Shown here: positions 26,190 to 35,252 of the stretch, piece by piece
Position numbering within the stretch: position 1 is the stretch's first letter
How the letters are laid out: each line of letters starts with the position of its first letter
Origin: Candidatus Melainabacteria bacterium
GTDB taxonomy: Bacteria; Cyanobacteriota; Vampirovibrionia; Obscuribacterales; Obscuribacteraceae
Assembly: GCA_016716405.1 (NCBI GenBank)
Contig: JADJWK010000001.1
Span: 2,604,001-2,668,000 of the forward strand
Direction: 5' to 3'
DNA: 64,000 nt
Notes under the pieces: generated by a model
Databases searched by the model: none
What the model was told of the DNA's origin: nothing
What the model saw: the letters and a program-made list of their open reading frames with translations, nothing else
Translations under genes and position numbers: made by a program

Positions 26190-27848
26190 TCAGGCGGGCT
26201 GCAGGATCGCTTCCAGGTCCTTTTTGGCGCTGGTGACCGGCTTGAGCCCGTAGGCTTCCACGAGCTGGTTGAGGATCGCCGGGGTTATGAATGCCGGGAG
26301 GTTTGGTCCCAGGTGGATATTCTTCACTCCCAGGTAGAGGAGGGTGAGGAGCACCGCCACGGCCTTTTGCTCGAACCAGGAGATGATCAGCGATAGCGGC
26401 AGATCGTTTATCCCGCAGTCGAAGGCTTCGGCAAGAGCGCTGGCGATTTTGATTGCCGAGTAGGCATCGTTGCACTGGCCGACATCCAGCAGGCGCGGTA
26501 TGCCGCCGATATCGCCGAAGTCCTCGAAGTTGAATCGGTATTTGCCGCAGCCCAGGGTGAGGATGACGCTGTCACGGGGAACCGACTCGGCGAAATCGGT
26601 GAAGTAGTTGCGGGCATACTCGGCGCCGTCGCAACCGCCGATCAGGAAGAAGTGCTTGATCGCTCCCTGCTTGACGGCGTCGATGACTTTGTCGGCGACA
26701 CCGAGGACGGCATGCCGTCCGAACCCGACGGTGATCTCGTGCTTCGGGGCATCTTCTTCGAATCCCGGGCAGGCGAGAGCCGACTCGATCACCTTGCTGT
26801 AGTCGTAATTCTCGATCTTTCTGGCTCCCTCCCAGCCCACCACATCCATGGTGAAGAGGCGGCCGAGATAAGAGTCGGCAGGCGGCTTCAGACAATTGGT
26901 GGTCATCACTATCGGACCGGGGAAATTCTCGAACTCGCTCACCTGGTTCTGCCAGGCGGTTCCGTAATTGCCCACCAGGTGCTTGAACTTCTTGAGTCCG
27001 GGATAGCCGTGGGCGGGAAGCACTTCGCCGTGGGTATAGACATTGATGCCTTTGCCTTCGGTCTGAATCAATAGCTCGTATAGAGACTTGAGGTCGTGAC
27101 CGGAGACCAGAATGGCTTTGCCTCTCAGCGGGGTGGTGCGGACCGCGGTCGGCTCCGGATGCCCGAAGGTGTCCGTATGAGCGCGATCGAGAAGCTCCAT
27201 GACGGTGAGGTTGGTCTTGCCCGCCTCCAGGCAGAGAGCGAGGAACTCGGAAGCCTTTTGATCGGGACCGGTGAGATAGTCGAAAGAGCGGTGCACGAAC
27301 TCGTAGATAGAAGCGTCCGTATAGCCCAGGAGCTGCGCGTGGTGCGCATAGGCGGCCAGCCCTTTGACTCCGTAGGTGAGAAGCTCTTGTAGCGAGATTA
27401 TATCGGCGTCGGTTGTAGCGGCCCGCTGCACTATCGAGATGGTCTGGCCGAAGTCGATCAGCTCGTCCCGGCTTTTCTTGCCTCTCCAGGATGCCGGACC
27501 GGCGAGAGTCTCGGCTTGCACGCCCTCTTGCGCGCAGGCTTCCATAAACATTGCTCTGGCTCTTTCCAGTGCCGGCAGCATCTTGTCGTTGATATACGAG
27601 ACATGCTCCCCTTCGTCGAAGTTGACATTGGTCAGGGTCATGAACAACGACTCCAGGGTCAAGCCGTCCACCGTAGAATCGGATTTGCCGTGGGTTCTGG
27701 CCCGGTTGGCGTATTGCGAGATGCCTTTGGCGAGATAGACCATGACGTCCTGAAGGCTGGCCGTCTCAGGCGTTTTGCCGCAAACCCCCATGGTCGTGCA
27801 GGCGGTACACTGGGACGTTTGCTCGCACTGATAACAGAACATGCTCAT
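26190..27848 (-). CDS. hcp: Hydroxylamine reductase (hybrid-cluster protein), class I
   Basis: A 552-residue cytoplasmic iron-sulfur enzyme that reduces hydroxylamine and acts on NO in nitrosative stress. The N-terminal cluster motif is Cys5-X2-Cys8-X8-Cys17-X5-Cys23 (MFCYQCEQTSQC... GVCGKTPETA), the class I pattern of Desulfovibrio-type proteins from anaerobes. Hybrid-cluster ligands are present: SGHDLKSL (His), THGEVLPAHGYP (Glu), NCLKPP, LGCGKYRF, VGQCNDAYSA (Cys) and SWFEQKAVAVLL (Glu/Lys). The ATG at 27848 or the second ATG at 27842 could start it. No hcr reductase is adjacent. It lies 128 nt after a GNAT gene on the same strand, and the gap contains small hairpins. Confidence 0.97.
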   Translation of the reverse strand: MSMFCYQCEQTSQCTACTTMGVCGKTPETASLQDVMVYLAKGISQYANRARTHGKSDSTVDGLTLESLFMTLTNVNFDEGEHVSYINDKMLPALERARAMFMEACAQEGVQAETLAGPASWRGKKSRDELIDFGQTISIVQRAATTDADIISLQELLTYGVKGLAAYAHHAQLLGYTDASIYEFVHRSFDYLTGPDQKASEFLALCLEAGKTNLTVMELLDRAHTDTFGHPEPTAVRTTPLRGKAILVSGHDLKSLYELLIQTEGKGINVYTHGEVLPAHGYPGLKKFKHLVGNYGTAWQNQVSEFENFPGPIVMTTNCLKPPADSYLGRLFTMDVVGWEGARKIENYDYSKVIESALACPGFEEDAPKHEITVGFGRHAVLGVADKVIDAVKQGAIKHFFLIGGCDGAEYARNYFTDFAESVPRDSVILTLGCGKYRFNFEDFGDIGGIPRLLDVGQCNDAYSAIKIASALAEAFDCGINDLPLSLIISWFEQKAVAVLLTLLYLGVKNIHLGPNLPAFITPAILNQLVEAYGLKPVTSAKKDLEAILQPA

Positions 27849-27976
27849 GGTGGTTTGTCCTGATGTCGATGATCGGCCAGGTTATCCGGTGGAAGGGATT
27901 GTTTTTTTCATCCCCCGGGATGCTCCTGGCTCAGACCAGTGGAGGGTTACCTCCATGTATCCACCCGGGGAAGGGC

Positions 27977-28453
27977 TCAGAGCTTCTTGACCATGAATGC
28001 GCAATAGTCGCCTTTCCAGACGAAGTCATATTCCACCAGCATCGAATAGCCGTTGTGCAGGTAGAAATTGAAGGTCTTGAGATAGTTCGGATCGTTCTGG
28101 CTGGGTCCGATGGTGCGCGCCATGATGAAGCGGCGACCGCGCTTGCGTGACTCGCTCTCGGCCCGCTCCAGGAGCGCCTTGCCGATGCCTTGACCGTGGA
28201 ATTCGGGAAGCACTCCCATGACCCAGATCTCGGCGGTCATGCTGTTGTTCATCGTAAGCACGAGAACGCCGGCCCTGATTCCGTCACTGGTGACGGCCGC
28301 GTAGGTGGTGTTGTTCTTTTTGCGTGCAGCTTCGCACATGTCGACGATGCCGGCCTCGAATCCGAAATAATCGGGAAGGGCTCGCAGAATCTGCCCCACC
28401 ACTCGATCCTGGTGAGACATCAATTCTTTGACTTTGAATTGAGCGAGCGGCAA
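27977..28453 (-). CDS. GNAT-family N-acetyltransferase (copy 1)
   Basis: A 158-residue GNAT enzyme with the acetyl-CoA loop GVLPEFHGQGIGKALLERAE and C-terminal strands FYLHNGYSMLVEYDF. It is a clear paralogue of the GNAT at 32716-33192: both begin a few residues before an FKV/FKI motif, share IGPSQ and end WKGDYCAFMVKKL or WQDYYCGIMIKQL. That alignment supports the TTG start at 28453 over the ATG at 28420. The substrate is unknown. It precedes hcp and shares its promoter region. Confidence 0.88.
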   Translation of the reverse strand: MPLAQFKVKELMSHQDRVVGQILRALPDYFGFEAGIVDMCEAARKKNNTTYAAVTSDGIRAGVLVLTMNNSMTAEIWVMGVLPEFHGQGIGKALLERAESESRKRGRRFIMARTIGPSQNDPNYLKTFNFYLHNGYSMLVEYDFVWKGDYCAFMVKKL

Positions 28454-28511
28454 AGAGTGCTACCGAAATCTTGTACCAGAATCTGTTATCGAGAGGCTCT
28501 CGGAGATTGAG

Positions 28512-28550
28512 ATTATACTGCCCTTTTCGGTCGAGCTTGTATCAGCTCGA
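28512..28550 (-). promoter_or_regulatory. Promoter and palindrome of the GNAT-hcp unit
   Basis: On the minus strand a consensus TATAAT (28512-28517) stands about 60 nt before the GNAT start. The perfect inverted repeat TCGAGCT-N6-AGCTCGA (28531-28550) occupies the -35 region, where no good -35 hexamer is found. This suggests an activator-dependent or repressor-controlled promoter. Confidence 0.5.
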
Positions 28551-28559
28551 TTAATCCGC

Positions 28560-30310
28560 TTCTATTCATGGATATAGTATCCAAGAGGAAGATTTTGTCG
28601 AAGTTCGGCTTGGCTTGTGGACTTTTGGGCCTTTTTGGAGTCCGCAGAAACGCATCGGTGAAGCCAAGACGCTGTGGAGAGGCAGAATTTGGCAGGCGGA
28701 GGCGAACCCCGAGGGTCATACTGTTCCGCCGATTTTGAGCAAGGAGGCTGGATTTACGAGGAGTTCCAGACCAGATAGAACTCGTGCTTCCAGGGGTGAG
28801 TCGAGGTGAATCGCAGCCTGATGCGACGTACCGACTCAGAGACCAGGACACCGATCTTGAGGAGGTGGAGCCGAATAGTCTGGACGGTGGCATTTTTCAA
28901 CCCGGCTCTGCGACGCAGGTCCCAGAGGAGGATGTAGGCGAATGTGTGTAGCAGGAGCCGTAGCTGGTTGGCGTTGAATTCCTGGCAGCTGGTGCGATCG
29001 CACTTCAAGTAGGTCTTGAGGTCTTTGATCCAGTTCTCGCACTGGGAACGCTGGCAGTATTTCTCGTAGATCTTGCCGGGTCGGCCGCGCTCGGCATTGG
29101 TGACGACGTAGCGAACATCGGGACCTTCGCTGGTGTAGTCGACCTTGACGATGATCCTGCGGGAAGCAGGCCACTCTCTTGCCTGGTAGCGAAACTCGCT
29201 GAACTTGCGGAAAAAGAGGGACGACTCCTCAAAGTGCTCCTGCATTCTTCCTTCTTGCTTGGAGGAGAACCTGAGGAGTTCCTGGTTCTGGCGCCAGGCT
29301 CGTTTCCTGGCTTTAGCATCGAACTTGCCGTATTTCCCAAGCGGCTCGGTTGTGCCCGAGGCAGCATCGTAGAGAGCCTTTGTTTCTCTCACGAGCTCTT
29401 CGCTGTGATACTGAAGTGCGGAGTTTCCGGCTATTGCGATGTAGTAGGTGATTTGATTGAGCTCGCAGTAGTTGTAGATATCTGGAGCAGCGAAGGCGGA
29501 ATCGGCGGTCAGCTCGATGCGGATACCTGGCCAGTGTTTTCGCAGTTCATCGACGACCGGACGAAGCATCCTGACCGTGTCATCATACTTGCCGGCATTG
29601 CCTGGTCGTAGCAGAGATGCAAGAGGAAAGCCGTTTTCGGTGAAGATGAACAGTGGCACGTAGCAGGAACATTTGTAGAATCCGTTGTAGAAGGTCATCT
29701 GCTGGTAGCCGAACGCCTCGTCGCAGGTTGTGTCGATGGCGAGCCTGATTACCTTTGGCCTGCGCCGCTGCTGCTTGATGTAGATGTGGACAAGCGACCG
29801 CTGCAAGAGATTCAGACATACCTCGTCCACCGAGTTCTCGAAACGGGACAGGGTCGGCTGGGAAGCGAGAGGCAAAACATCAGCCGGAGCTAGACCTAAG
29901 GCCAGCCGGTGCATCGGGTCGAACCGGAGCATGGCTGCATCATTGCAATCCTCGTAGCCGGCGCGATGGCATATATCCTCTGCCTGAGAAGACTTTCAAG
30001 TGTATGCTTGATCCGGTCAGGACGCCGGTTTTCGGGAAAACAGAACTTCACGGATTCGCTCAAATCGAGGCGCTGGTCAGCCATTCGAAGCAAGAGAAGA
30101 CCACCGTCGCTGGAGATCTGCCCCCCGTCGAAGTTTCCTTCGATTGGCTTTCCAAGGCCCAAATTCAGAGAGATTTGCCCTTGTTCTCCGGAGCGGTCCC
30201 ATTTACACTGTGTCATCAGAAAGCCCTTTATTTGCACGAATTTGTTTGTCTCGTAAACACAGATTCTGAGCCAAATGACAGGGCTTTTTACCTTTTTGAA
30301 AATTAGATTG
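28560..30310 (-). mobile_element. IS1380-family-like insertion sequence, ends not resolved
   Basis: The transposase and the non-coding flanks between the GNAT gene and phosphoketolase. I compared both flanks for terminal inverted repeats and a target duplication and found no convincing pair, so the limits given are approximate. The element separates the two GNAT-containing units. Confidence 0.5.
28754..30216 (-). pseudogene. IS1380-type transposase, frameshifted
   Basis: Two overlapping frames together make one DDE transposase. The N-terminal part (from ATG 30216, AAAGGG upstream) has SSDGGLLLLRMADQRLDLSE and SLLRQRIYAIA. The second part resumes as AGYEDCNDAAMLRFDP, the IS1380-family continuation, in the -1 frame near 29962. 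Acidic catalytic residues are in LAIDTTCDEAFG, ELTADSAFA and QCENWIKDLK. A single missing base within CGCGCC explains the break. No slippery heptamer was found, so a programmed frameshift is unlikely. The C-terminus appears complete. Confidence 0.8.
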
Positions 30311-30391
30311 GTATCACTCCCGTGAATAATTACGGTAATAGTGCCTGACGCTATAGAATAGTTGAATTCCGGAGAGCAAAGGAGTGATCTT

Positions 30392-32719
30392 GTGATTGAA
30401 GACGATGGCAGTCTTCAGACCTCGGTGGAGAGCATGGGACCCCTGTCTCTCGAGGAGGTGCGCGCCCTCAGGCTCTACTGGAGAGCGGCGAATTTTCTCT
30501 GTCTGGGCCAGATTTTCCTGAGGCAGAACCCTTTCTTTTCCCGCCCCATGGCAGGTGTGGATCTGAAAGACGAGATCTTCGGAGACTGGGGCACTATCCC
30601 TGGTATCAATCTTGTCGCCGCCCATCTCAACCGCGTGGTCAAGAGAAACAAACTCAAGATGCTCCTGGTCTCGGGACCGGGCCATGGTTGCGCCGCTCTT
30701 CTGGCCAATTCATTTCTCGATGGATCCTATAGCGAGCACTATCCGGAGGTGAATAGAGATGCTTCGGGCATTGACGAGCTTTTCCGCCGCTTCTCCTACC
30801 GGACCTATACCCATGGCGCCCCGGCCATTCCCGGGACCATCCAGGCCGGCTACGAGCTCGGGCACAGCCTGGCTCACGCTTATGGCGCAGTCCTGGACAA
30901 TCCTGATCTGATCGCCTGCTGTATTATCGGAGACGGCGAAGCGGAGACCGGCGCCCTTTCCGCCGCCTGGTTTTCTCATATGTATCTCAATTGCAGCCGT
31001 GACGGAGTGGTTCTGCCCATAGTCCATCTCAATCGCTACAAGGTCGCTGCCCCCACAATTCTTTCTCGTCTCAGCAATGAGCAGCTCGACTCCATGTTCC
31101 GGGGGTACGGCTATCGACCATTGATTGTCGAGGATACCGATCCCGAGGCTGTTCAGCAGCACCTGGCGGAGGCTCTCGATACTGCTTTCGACGACATCAG
31201 GCGCCTCAAGATTGCCGGCGGCAACGGATCATCCACCGCGACACCGGTCTGGCCGATGATCTTGTTGAAGACCCCGAAAGGCTGGACCGGACCCAAGGTG
31301 GTCGATGGCAGGCGCTTCGAGGGGACCAGTCTCGATCTGCGTATGAAGCGCTTTTCTCCGGGAGACTCGAAGAAGCAGCTCAAGCTTCTGGAGCGCTGGT
31401 TCTTCAGCTACAATATCGGCTCGTTCTTCGACAGGGACGGCACTCTTCTTGCCGAGCCATCGCAATACGTTCCCGATGCCGAGTGGCGGTTGGGCTCTCA
31501 GGCTGCAGCAAACGGCGGGCGTCTGAGGAAAGATTTGAACATACCGACTCTGGAGGAGGTCGCCGTGCCGGTCATTTCTGGCTCGGACGGCGGCGAGGCC
31601 TCCGCGCTCCGTATCGTCTCGAGAGTGAGTGACTTTCTCCGGGATGTGATCGCCGCCAACAGCAAGACTTTTCGGCTCTTCAGCTCGGATGGAACCAATT
31701 CCGGAGAATATCTCGCTTCGATTTTCGATGTCACCCGGAGGGTTCTTGCCGGACAGGGCGATGCCGAAGAAGTCGATGTCGGCAACGAAGGGCGTGTGGT
31801 GGAGATGCTTTCGCACCGGGCCTGCCAGGCCTGGCTCGAAGGCTATCTGCTCACCGGCAGGCATGGTGTCTTCGTTCTTTCGGAGCACTACACGAATATT
31901 GTCGCATCGATGCTCGGACACTTCGCGCACTGGCTCGCCTGCGCCGCCGAGGTGCCCTGGCGAAAGCCGATCTCTTCGCTCAATTATCTATTGATCTCGA
32001 GCCAGTGGAGCGCCGGTCCGGAGGTGCCTGTTCAAGAGCCGGGCTTCATGCAGGCGGCTTTGATTCAGCCGGACAGGCGAATCGATGTGCTTCTGCCTCC
32101 CGATTGCAACACCGCTCTTGCGACCCTGGCGGATTGTCTCGGGTCTACTGACCGGATCAATATAATCGTGATCGATGCCGATGCCAGGCAGAGCCTGATG
32201 ACCCTGGACCGGGCCCGCAAGCACTGCCTGGATGGCATCGGCATTCTAGAGAGCGACTCGGGCGCTCCCGATGTCGTCCTTGCCTGTGCCGGAGCGGTGC
32301 CTTCCCGGGAGGTCCTTCTAGCGGCGGCGCTTCTTCGCGAGCTGGTTCCTGATCTGGCCCTGCGGGTGGTCAATGTCGTCAACCTGAACCGGCTCAGAGA
32401 TATCGAGCTCCATCCGGGAGGGCTTTCGCGAGAGGACTTTGAGACCTACTTTCCGCCCGGGGCGGGGCTGGTCTTCTGCCACCAGGGCTTTGTCGCCGAC
32501 TTGGAAATCCTGCTTGCCGGCAGGCTCAGGCAACAAAACATGGTTTTGCGCGGTTTCCGGGGCAATGACCGGGGACCGGGCGGGCTCTCTCATGCCGTGG
32601 CCAGCGGCATCGATCGATTCGGGCTGGCTCTCGATGCGCTTAATGTCTCGGGAAAAGCGGAAGCCTTTACCGAAAGCGCTCGCCGCGCCATAGAGAAACG
32701 CCGGGAGGCCGCTCTCTAG
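30392..32719 (+). CDS. xfp: Phosphoketolase (Xfp-type, divergent)
   Basis: A 775-residue thiamine-diphosphate enzyme that cleaves xylulose-5-P and/or fructose-6-P to acetyl-P and an aldose phosphate. Motifs are LLVSGPGHGCAALLAN, THGAPAIPGTIQAGYELGHS, the ThDP loop GDGEAETG and the late FCHQGFVADLE. Two usually invariant places differ: HLNRYKVAAPTILSRL replaces the canonical HLNGYKIANPT, and the C-terminal RGY-GTTTTPFDM region reads RGFRGNDRGPGGLSHA. So this is a distant clade, and activity or substrate preference may differ. I chose GTG 30392 because AAAGGAG lies 7 nt upstream, not the TTG at 30362. The stop overlaps the stop of the convergent GNAT by 4 nt. Confidence 0.9.
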   Translation: MIEDDGSLQTSVESMGPLSLEEVRALRLYWRAANFLCLGQIFLRQNPFFSRPMAGVDLKDEIFGDWGTIPGINLVAAHLNRVVKRNKLKMLLVSGPGHGCAALLANSFLDGSYSEHYPEVNRDASGIDELFRRFSYRTYTHGAPAIPGTIQAGYELGHSLAHAYGAVLDNPDLIACCIIGDGEAETGALSAAWFSHMYLNCSRDGVVLPIVHLNRYKVAAPTILSRLSNEQLDSMFRGYGYRPLIVEDTDPEAVQQHLAEALDTAFDDIRRLKIAGGNGSSTATPVWPMILLKTPKGWTGPKVVDGRRFEGTSLDLRMKRFSPGDSKKQLKLLERWFFSYNIGSFFDRDGTLLAEPSQYVPDAEWRLGSQAAANGGRLRKDLNIPTLEEVAVPVISGSDGGEASALRIVSRVSDFLRDVIAANSKTFRLFSSDGTNSGEYLASIFDVTRRVLAGQGDAEEVDVGNEGRVVEMLSHRACQAWLEGYLLTGRHGVFVLSEHYTNIVASMLGHFAHWLACAAEVPWRKPISSLNYLLISSQWSAGPEVPVQEPGFMQAALIQPDRRIDVLLPPDCNTALATLADCLGSTDRINIIVIDADARQSLMTLDRARKHCLDGIGILESDSGAPDVVLACAGAVPSREVLLAAALLRELVPDLALRVVNVVNLNRLRDIELHPGGLSREDFETYFPPGAGLVFCHQGFVADLEILLAGRLRQQNMVLRGFRGNDRGPGGLSHAVASGIDRFGLALDALNVSGKAEAFTESARRAIEKRREAAL

Positions 32720-33192
32720 AGTTGTTTGATCATGATCCCGCAATAGTAATCCTGCCAGACGAAGTCCATCTCGGTCAGCAGGCAGAAATCGTTCTTGTAG
32801 AAGAACTCGAGAGCCGTGTCAGCTTCTCTATCCCTCTGGCTCGGTCCCACGGTCTTGAGAAGAAGGAACTTCTTGTCCTTGCTTCTAGCAACATCTTCGG
32901 CCCCATTGATGAGCGCCGTGCCGACTCCCTGCCGCCGGTTTTGGGGACGGACTCCCATGACCACGATCTCCATGGTGATCGCGTTGACGATCTCGATGAC
33001 CGCGCAGCCAATTGCCTCGCCGCTCTCGGAAGTGGCCATCAAAGTGGTGGCGAAGGGCTTGAGGGTCTCCCGCCCGTATTCGAGAATGGTAGGCTCGTAA
33101 GTGAAATAGGGGATCTGGCGAAGCACCAGGCAGACGGCTTGGTCCGTTTTCTTCTCGAGGATCTCGATTTTGAACTTTGTTCCGGCTACCAT
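32716..33192 (-). CDS. GNAT-family N-acetyltransferase (copy 2)
   Basis: A 158-residue paralogue of the GNAT at 27977. The acetyl-CoA loop is VRPQNRRQGVGTALINGAED, with TVGPSQRD and the ending FVWQDYYCGIMIKQL. The frame is open up to 33285, but the ATG at 33192 aligns with copy 1 and is preferred. Tail-to-tail with phosphoketolase: the two stop codons share CTAG. Copies 1 and 2 lie on either side of the IS plus phosphoketolase. Confidence 0.85.
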   Translation of the reverse strand: MVAGTKFKIEILEKKTDQAVCLVLRQIPYFTYEPTILEYGRETLKPFATTLMATSESGEAIGCAVIEIVNAITMEIVVMGVRPQNRRQGVGTALINGAEDVARSKDKKFLLLKTVGPSQRDREADTALEFFYKNDFCLLTEMDFVWQDYYCGIMIKQL

Positions 33193-33330
33193 GGGCCCGC
33201 TCACGGCACGAAAGCTTCTTTCTGAATTATAGAGCTTCCGGTCTCGGGCAGATAGCCTCTTGAATTGACACCGGGAGCAAACCATGGGTGAATTACCGCA
33301 GGCGACGTCCTCGTCGGTCTGAAGGAGAGA

Positions 33331-34701
33331 ATGGAAACCTGCAGCCTCTGCTCGAAGCCTCTGGACGATTGCATCTGCGTGACTCGTCCTGCCATGCCCG
33401 GTCTCGCCCTCGATGCGGCCATGGCCATCGAGCCGGCGGCCGACAAGGATATCGCACTGCCTTTGCGGTCTCTTTCCTCATCGTTCAAATATCTGAAGAC
33501 CCTCGGCAAGGGATCGGCCAGCACTGTGTATCTCATGGAGCATCTCACCCTTGCCCGTCCGGTGGCCATCAAGATCCTCCATCGCGATAAGCTCGGGAGC
33601 CAGACAGCGGTCCAGCGTTTCGAGCGGGAGGCTCGTACTCTTGCCGCGCTCAATCATCCGGGCTTCGTCGAGATTTACGAGCTTGGTATCACCGACGATG
33701 GCTCTCCCTATATCGTCATGGAGTATGCCGCCGGTCCGAGCCTCAGGGCTCTTCTCAAGGAGCACGGCCCTCTGGAGCCGGGGAGAGTGCAGTCCCTTGG
33801 AGCGAAGCTCTGCCAGGCGTTGCAGTTCGCCCACGAGCACGGTGTCATTCACCGTGACATCAAACCCGAGAATATAGTCCTGACCACCGGCTGGAACGGG
33901 GAGGAGACTCCGAGGCTGGTAGATTTCGGCGTCTCCTTTCAGGATTTCGAGGGCGGCGAGATGCAGAGGCTCACACGCACCGGCAAGCTCGTCGGCACGC
34001 CGGGCTATTTGAGTCCGGAGCAGATTCGCGGAGCCGGTATCAGCCCGAGGTCGGACATCTATTCTCTGGGCAGCGTCCTCTACGAGGCTCTCACCGGCAA
34101 GCCGGCTTTCTACACGGGTAATGTCATGGAGACCCTGGGCAGGCAGCTCGATTCGGAGCCGTCCGGGATGCTGGATCTCAAACCCGGTCTCGACAGGTCC
34201 CTGGTCCAGGCTGTGGAGTCCTGCCTCTCGAGAGATCCGGAGAAGAGACCCGAAAGCGCTGCTGCTCTCGAGACCATGCTCCTTCCCTCCGGTTCCTCTT
34301 ACAAGGTGAGACCGGGTGTTTCTCTGGTGGCGCTAATTCTTGCCGGTGCGCTCTGTTTTGCCGCGGGCTGGATCGCGGGCGGCATGGTCCGTGCCGGACA
34401 GCCGACCGGTCATGCCGACCATCCTGATAGCCCGGCTGTCTCCGGCGGGAAAGAAGCCCGGGCGGAAGCGGCAGGCGCGGAAGGGATACTCTCATCGATC
34501 TGGCCCGGGCGGAGATCACACGCAGCACCACCACCAGTGCCGAGGGATCGCAGATCTATCTGCGTAATTTCGAGCGCTCTCTGCATAATGATGCGCCGGC
34601 TACAGAGCAGCTTGCCTGCGCGGTCTTCGCCATTCTACCGGCAATTATCGACGACGATCCGGCTGCGGCAGAAGGAGTCTTCGTCAAGATCAAGCCTGTG
34701 A
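33331..34701 (+). CDS. Membrane Ser/Thr protein kinase (N-terminal part of a frameshifted kinase-TPR protein)
   Basis: Kinase with a short Cys cluster at the N-terminus (C4, C7, C14, C16; a possible zinc ribbon). The Hanks-type domain spans about 53-310: LGKGSASTVYL, Lys81 in VAIKIL, HRDIKPENIVL, DFG, GTPGYLSPEQ and SDIYSLG. One TM follows (VSLVALILAGALCFAAGWIA). After about residue 385 (near 34483) the frame turns into Arg/Ser-rich nonsense up to the stop at 34701. The -1 frame continues sensibly (DTLIDLARAEITRS ...) into the ORF at 34698. One extra G in the GGG at 34483-34485 would restore a single ~640-residue kinase-TPR protein. Confidence 0.85.
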   Translation: METCSLCSKPLDDCICVTRPAMPGLALDAAMAIEPAADKDIALPLRSLSSSFKYLKTLGKGSASTVYLMEHLTLARPVAIKILHRDKLGSQTAVQRFEREARTLAALNHPGFVEIYELGITDDGSPYIVMEYAAGPSLRALLKEHGPLEPGRVQSLGAKLCQALQFAHEHGVIHRDIKPENIVLTTGWNGEETPRLVDFGVSFQDFEGGEMQRLTRTGKLVGTPGYLSPEQIRGAGISPRSDIYSLGSVLYEALTGKPAFYTGNVMETLGRQLDSEPSGMLDLKPGLDRSLVQAVESCLSRDPEKRPESAAALETMLLPSGSSYKVRPGVSLVALILAGALCFAAGWIAGGMVRAGQPTGHADHPDSPAVSGGKEARAEAAGAEGILSSIWPGRRSHAAPPPVPRDRRSICVISSALCIMMRRLQSSLPARSSPFYRQLSTTIRLRQKESSSRSSL

Positions 34702-35252
34702 TCGACCGGACCATTGAATCAGGGGACTATGAAGGAGTCGATGCCCTCTTCTCCTCCTATATCCTGACGCAGTATGCCGGTCTTCAAGTGAGGCGGGCGA
34801 TCGATCTCGACCACGCCAGCGCCGTGAAGCTCATGGCGAAAACGCAGCCGCTCTTCGAGCAGTCTATAATGCTTGCCAAGCCCCGGAGCAAGCTCGACAC
34901 CGGTGGCGTTCTCGGTGCCTCTTATACAGGGCTGGGCGTGATCCAGGCGTTCAACAAGGACCTGGTCAAAGCCCGACAGAGCTACAAGCTCGCTTTCGAC
35001 TGGCGGCTCAAGACCCAGGGACCGGATCGTTTCAGCACTCTCGAGAGCCTCAAACTCCTCATCCACACGTCCATCGGGCTGTGCAAGAAGCCCGGTGTCA
35101 CCGCGGCGATGCGCCGGACCTATTTGAACACCGCCAGGGACGCGCTGGACAGGGTCGTCCCGCATTACAAGAGAACCGACAATTATTTCAAGGACGTCGT
35201 GGAGTTGCGGGATGCCCTGGTGAAAGAGGCAGCCAGGGAGGGGGGAAATTGA
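34698..35252 (+). CDS. TPR-like C-terminal part of the kinase protein
   Basis: The 184 codons from GTG 34698 have no ribosome site. The same frame is open and protein-like upstream to about 34486 (TSAEGSQIYLRNFERSLHND ...), so this is most simply the extracytoplasmic C-terminal half of the kinase at 33331. It contains helical TPR-like pairs (ASYTGLGVIQAFNKDLVKAR, DALDRVVPHYKRTDNYFKDV). Ser/Thr kinases with a TM and an external TPR region are common in such genomes. If the frameshift is real, the fragment is probably not made. Confidence 0.7.
   Translation: MIDRTIESGDYEGVDALFSSYILTQYAGLQVRRAIDLDHASAVKLMAKTQPLFEQSIMLAKPRSKLDTGGVLGASYTGLGVIQAFNKDLVKARQSYKLAFDWRLKTQGPDRFSTLESLKLLIHTSIGLCKKPGVTAAMRRTYLNTARDALDRVVPHYKRTDNYFKDVVELRDALVKEAAREGGN

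Noticed and set aside
29896..29970. Programmed -1 frameshift in the IS transposase
   Set aside because: No slippery heptamer or downstream pseudoknot was seen; a lost base is simpler.
34441..34460. Slippery GGGAAAG in the kinase gene
   Set aside because: In the reading frame it is GGG AAA G, not X XXY YYZ, and the protein-like switch point lies about 35 nt later.
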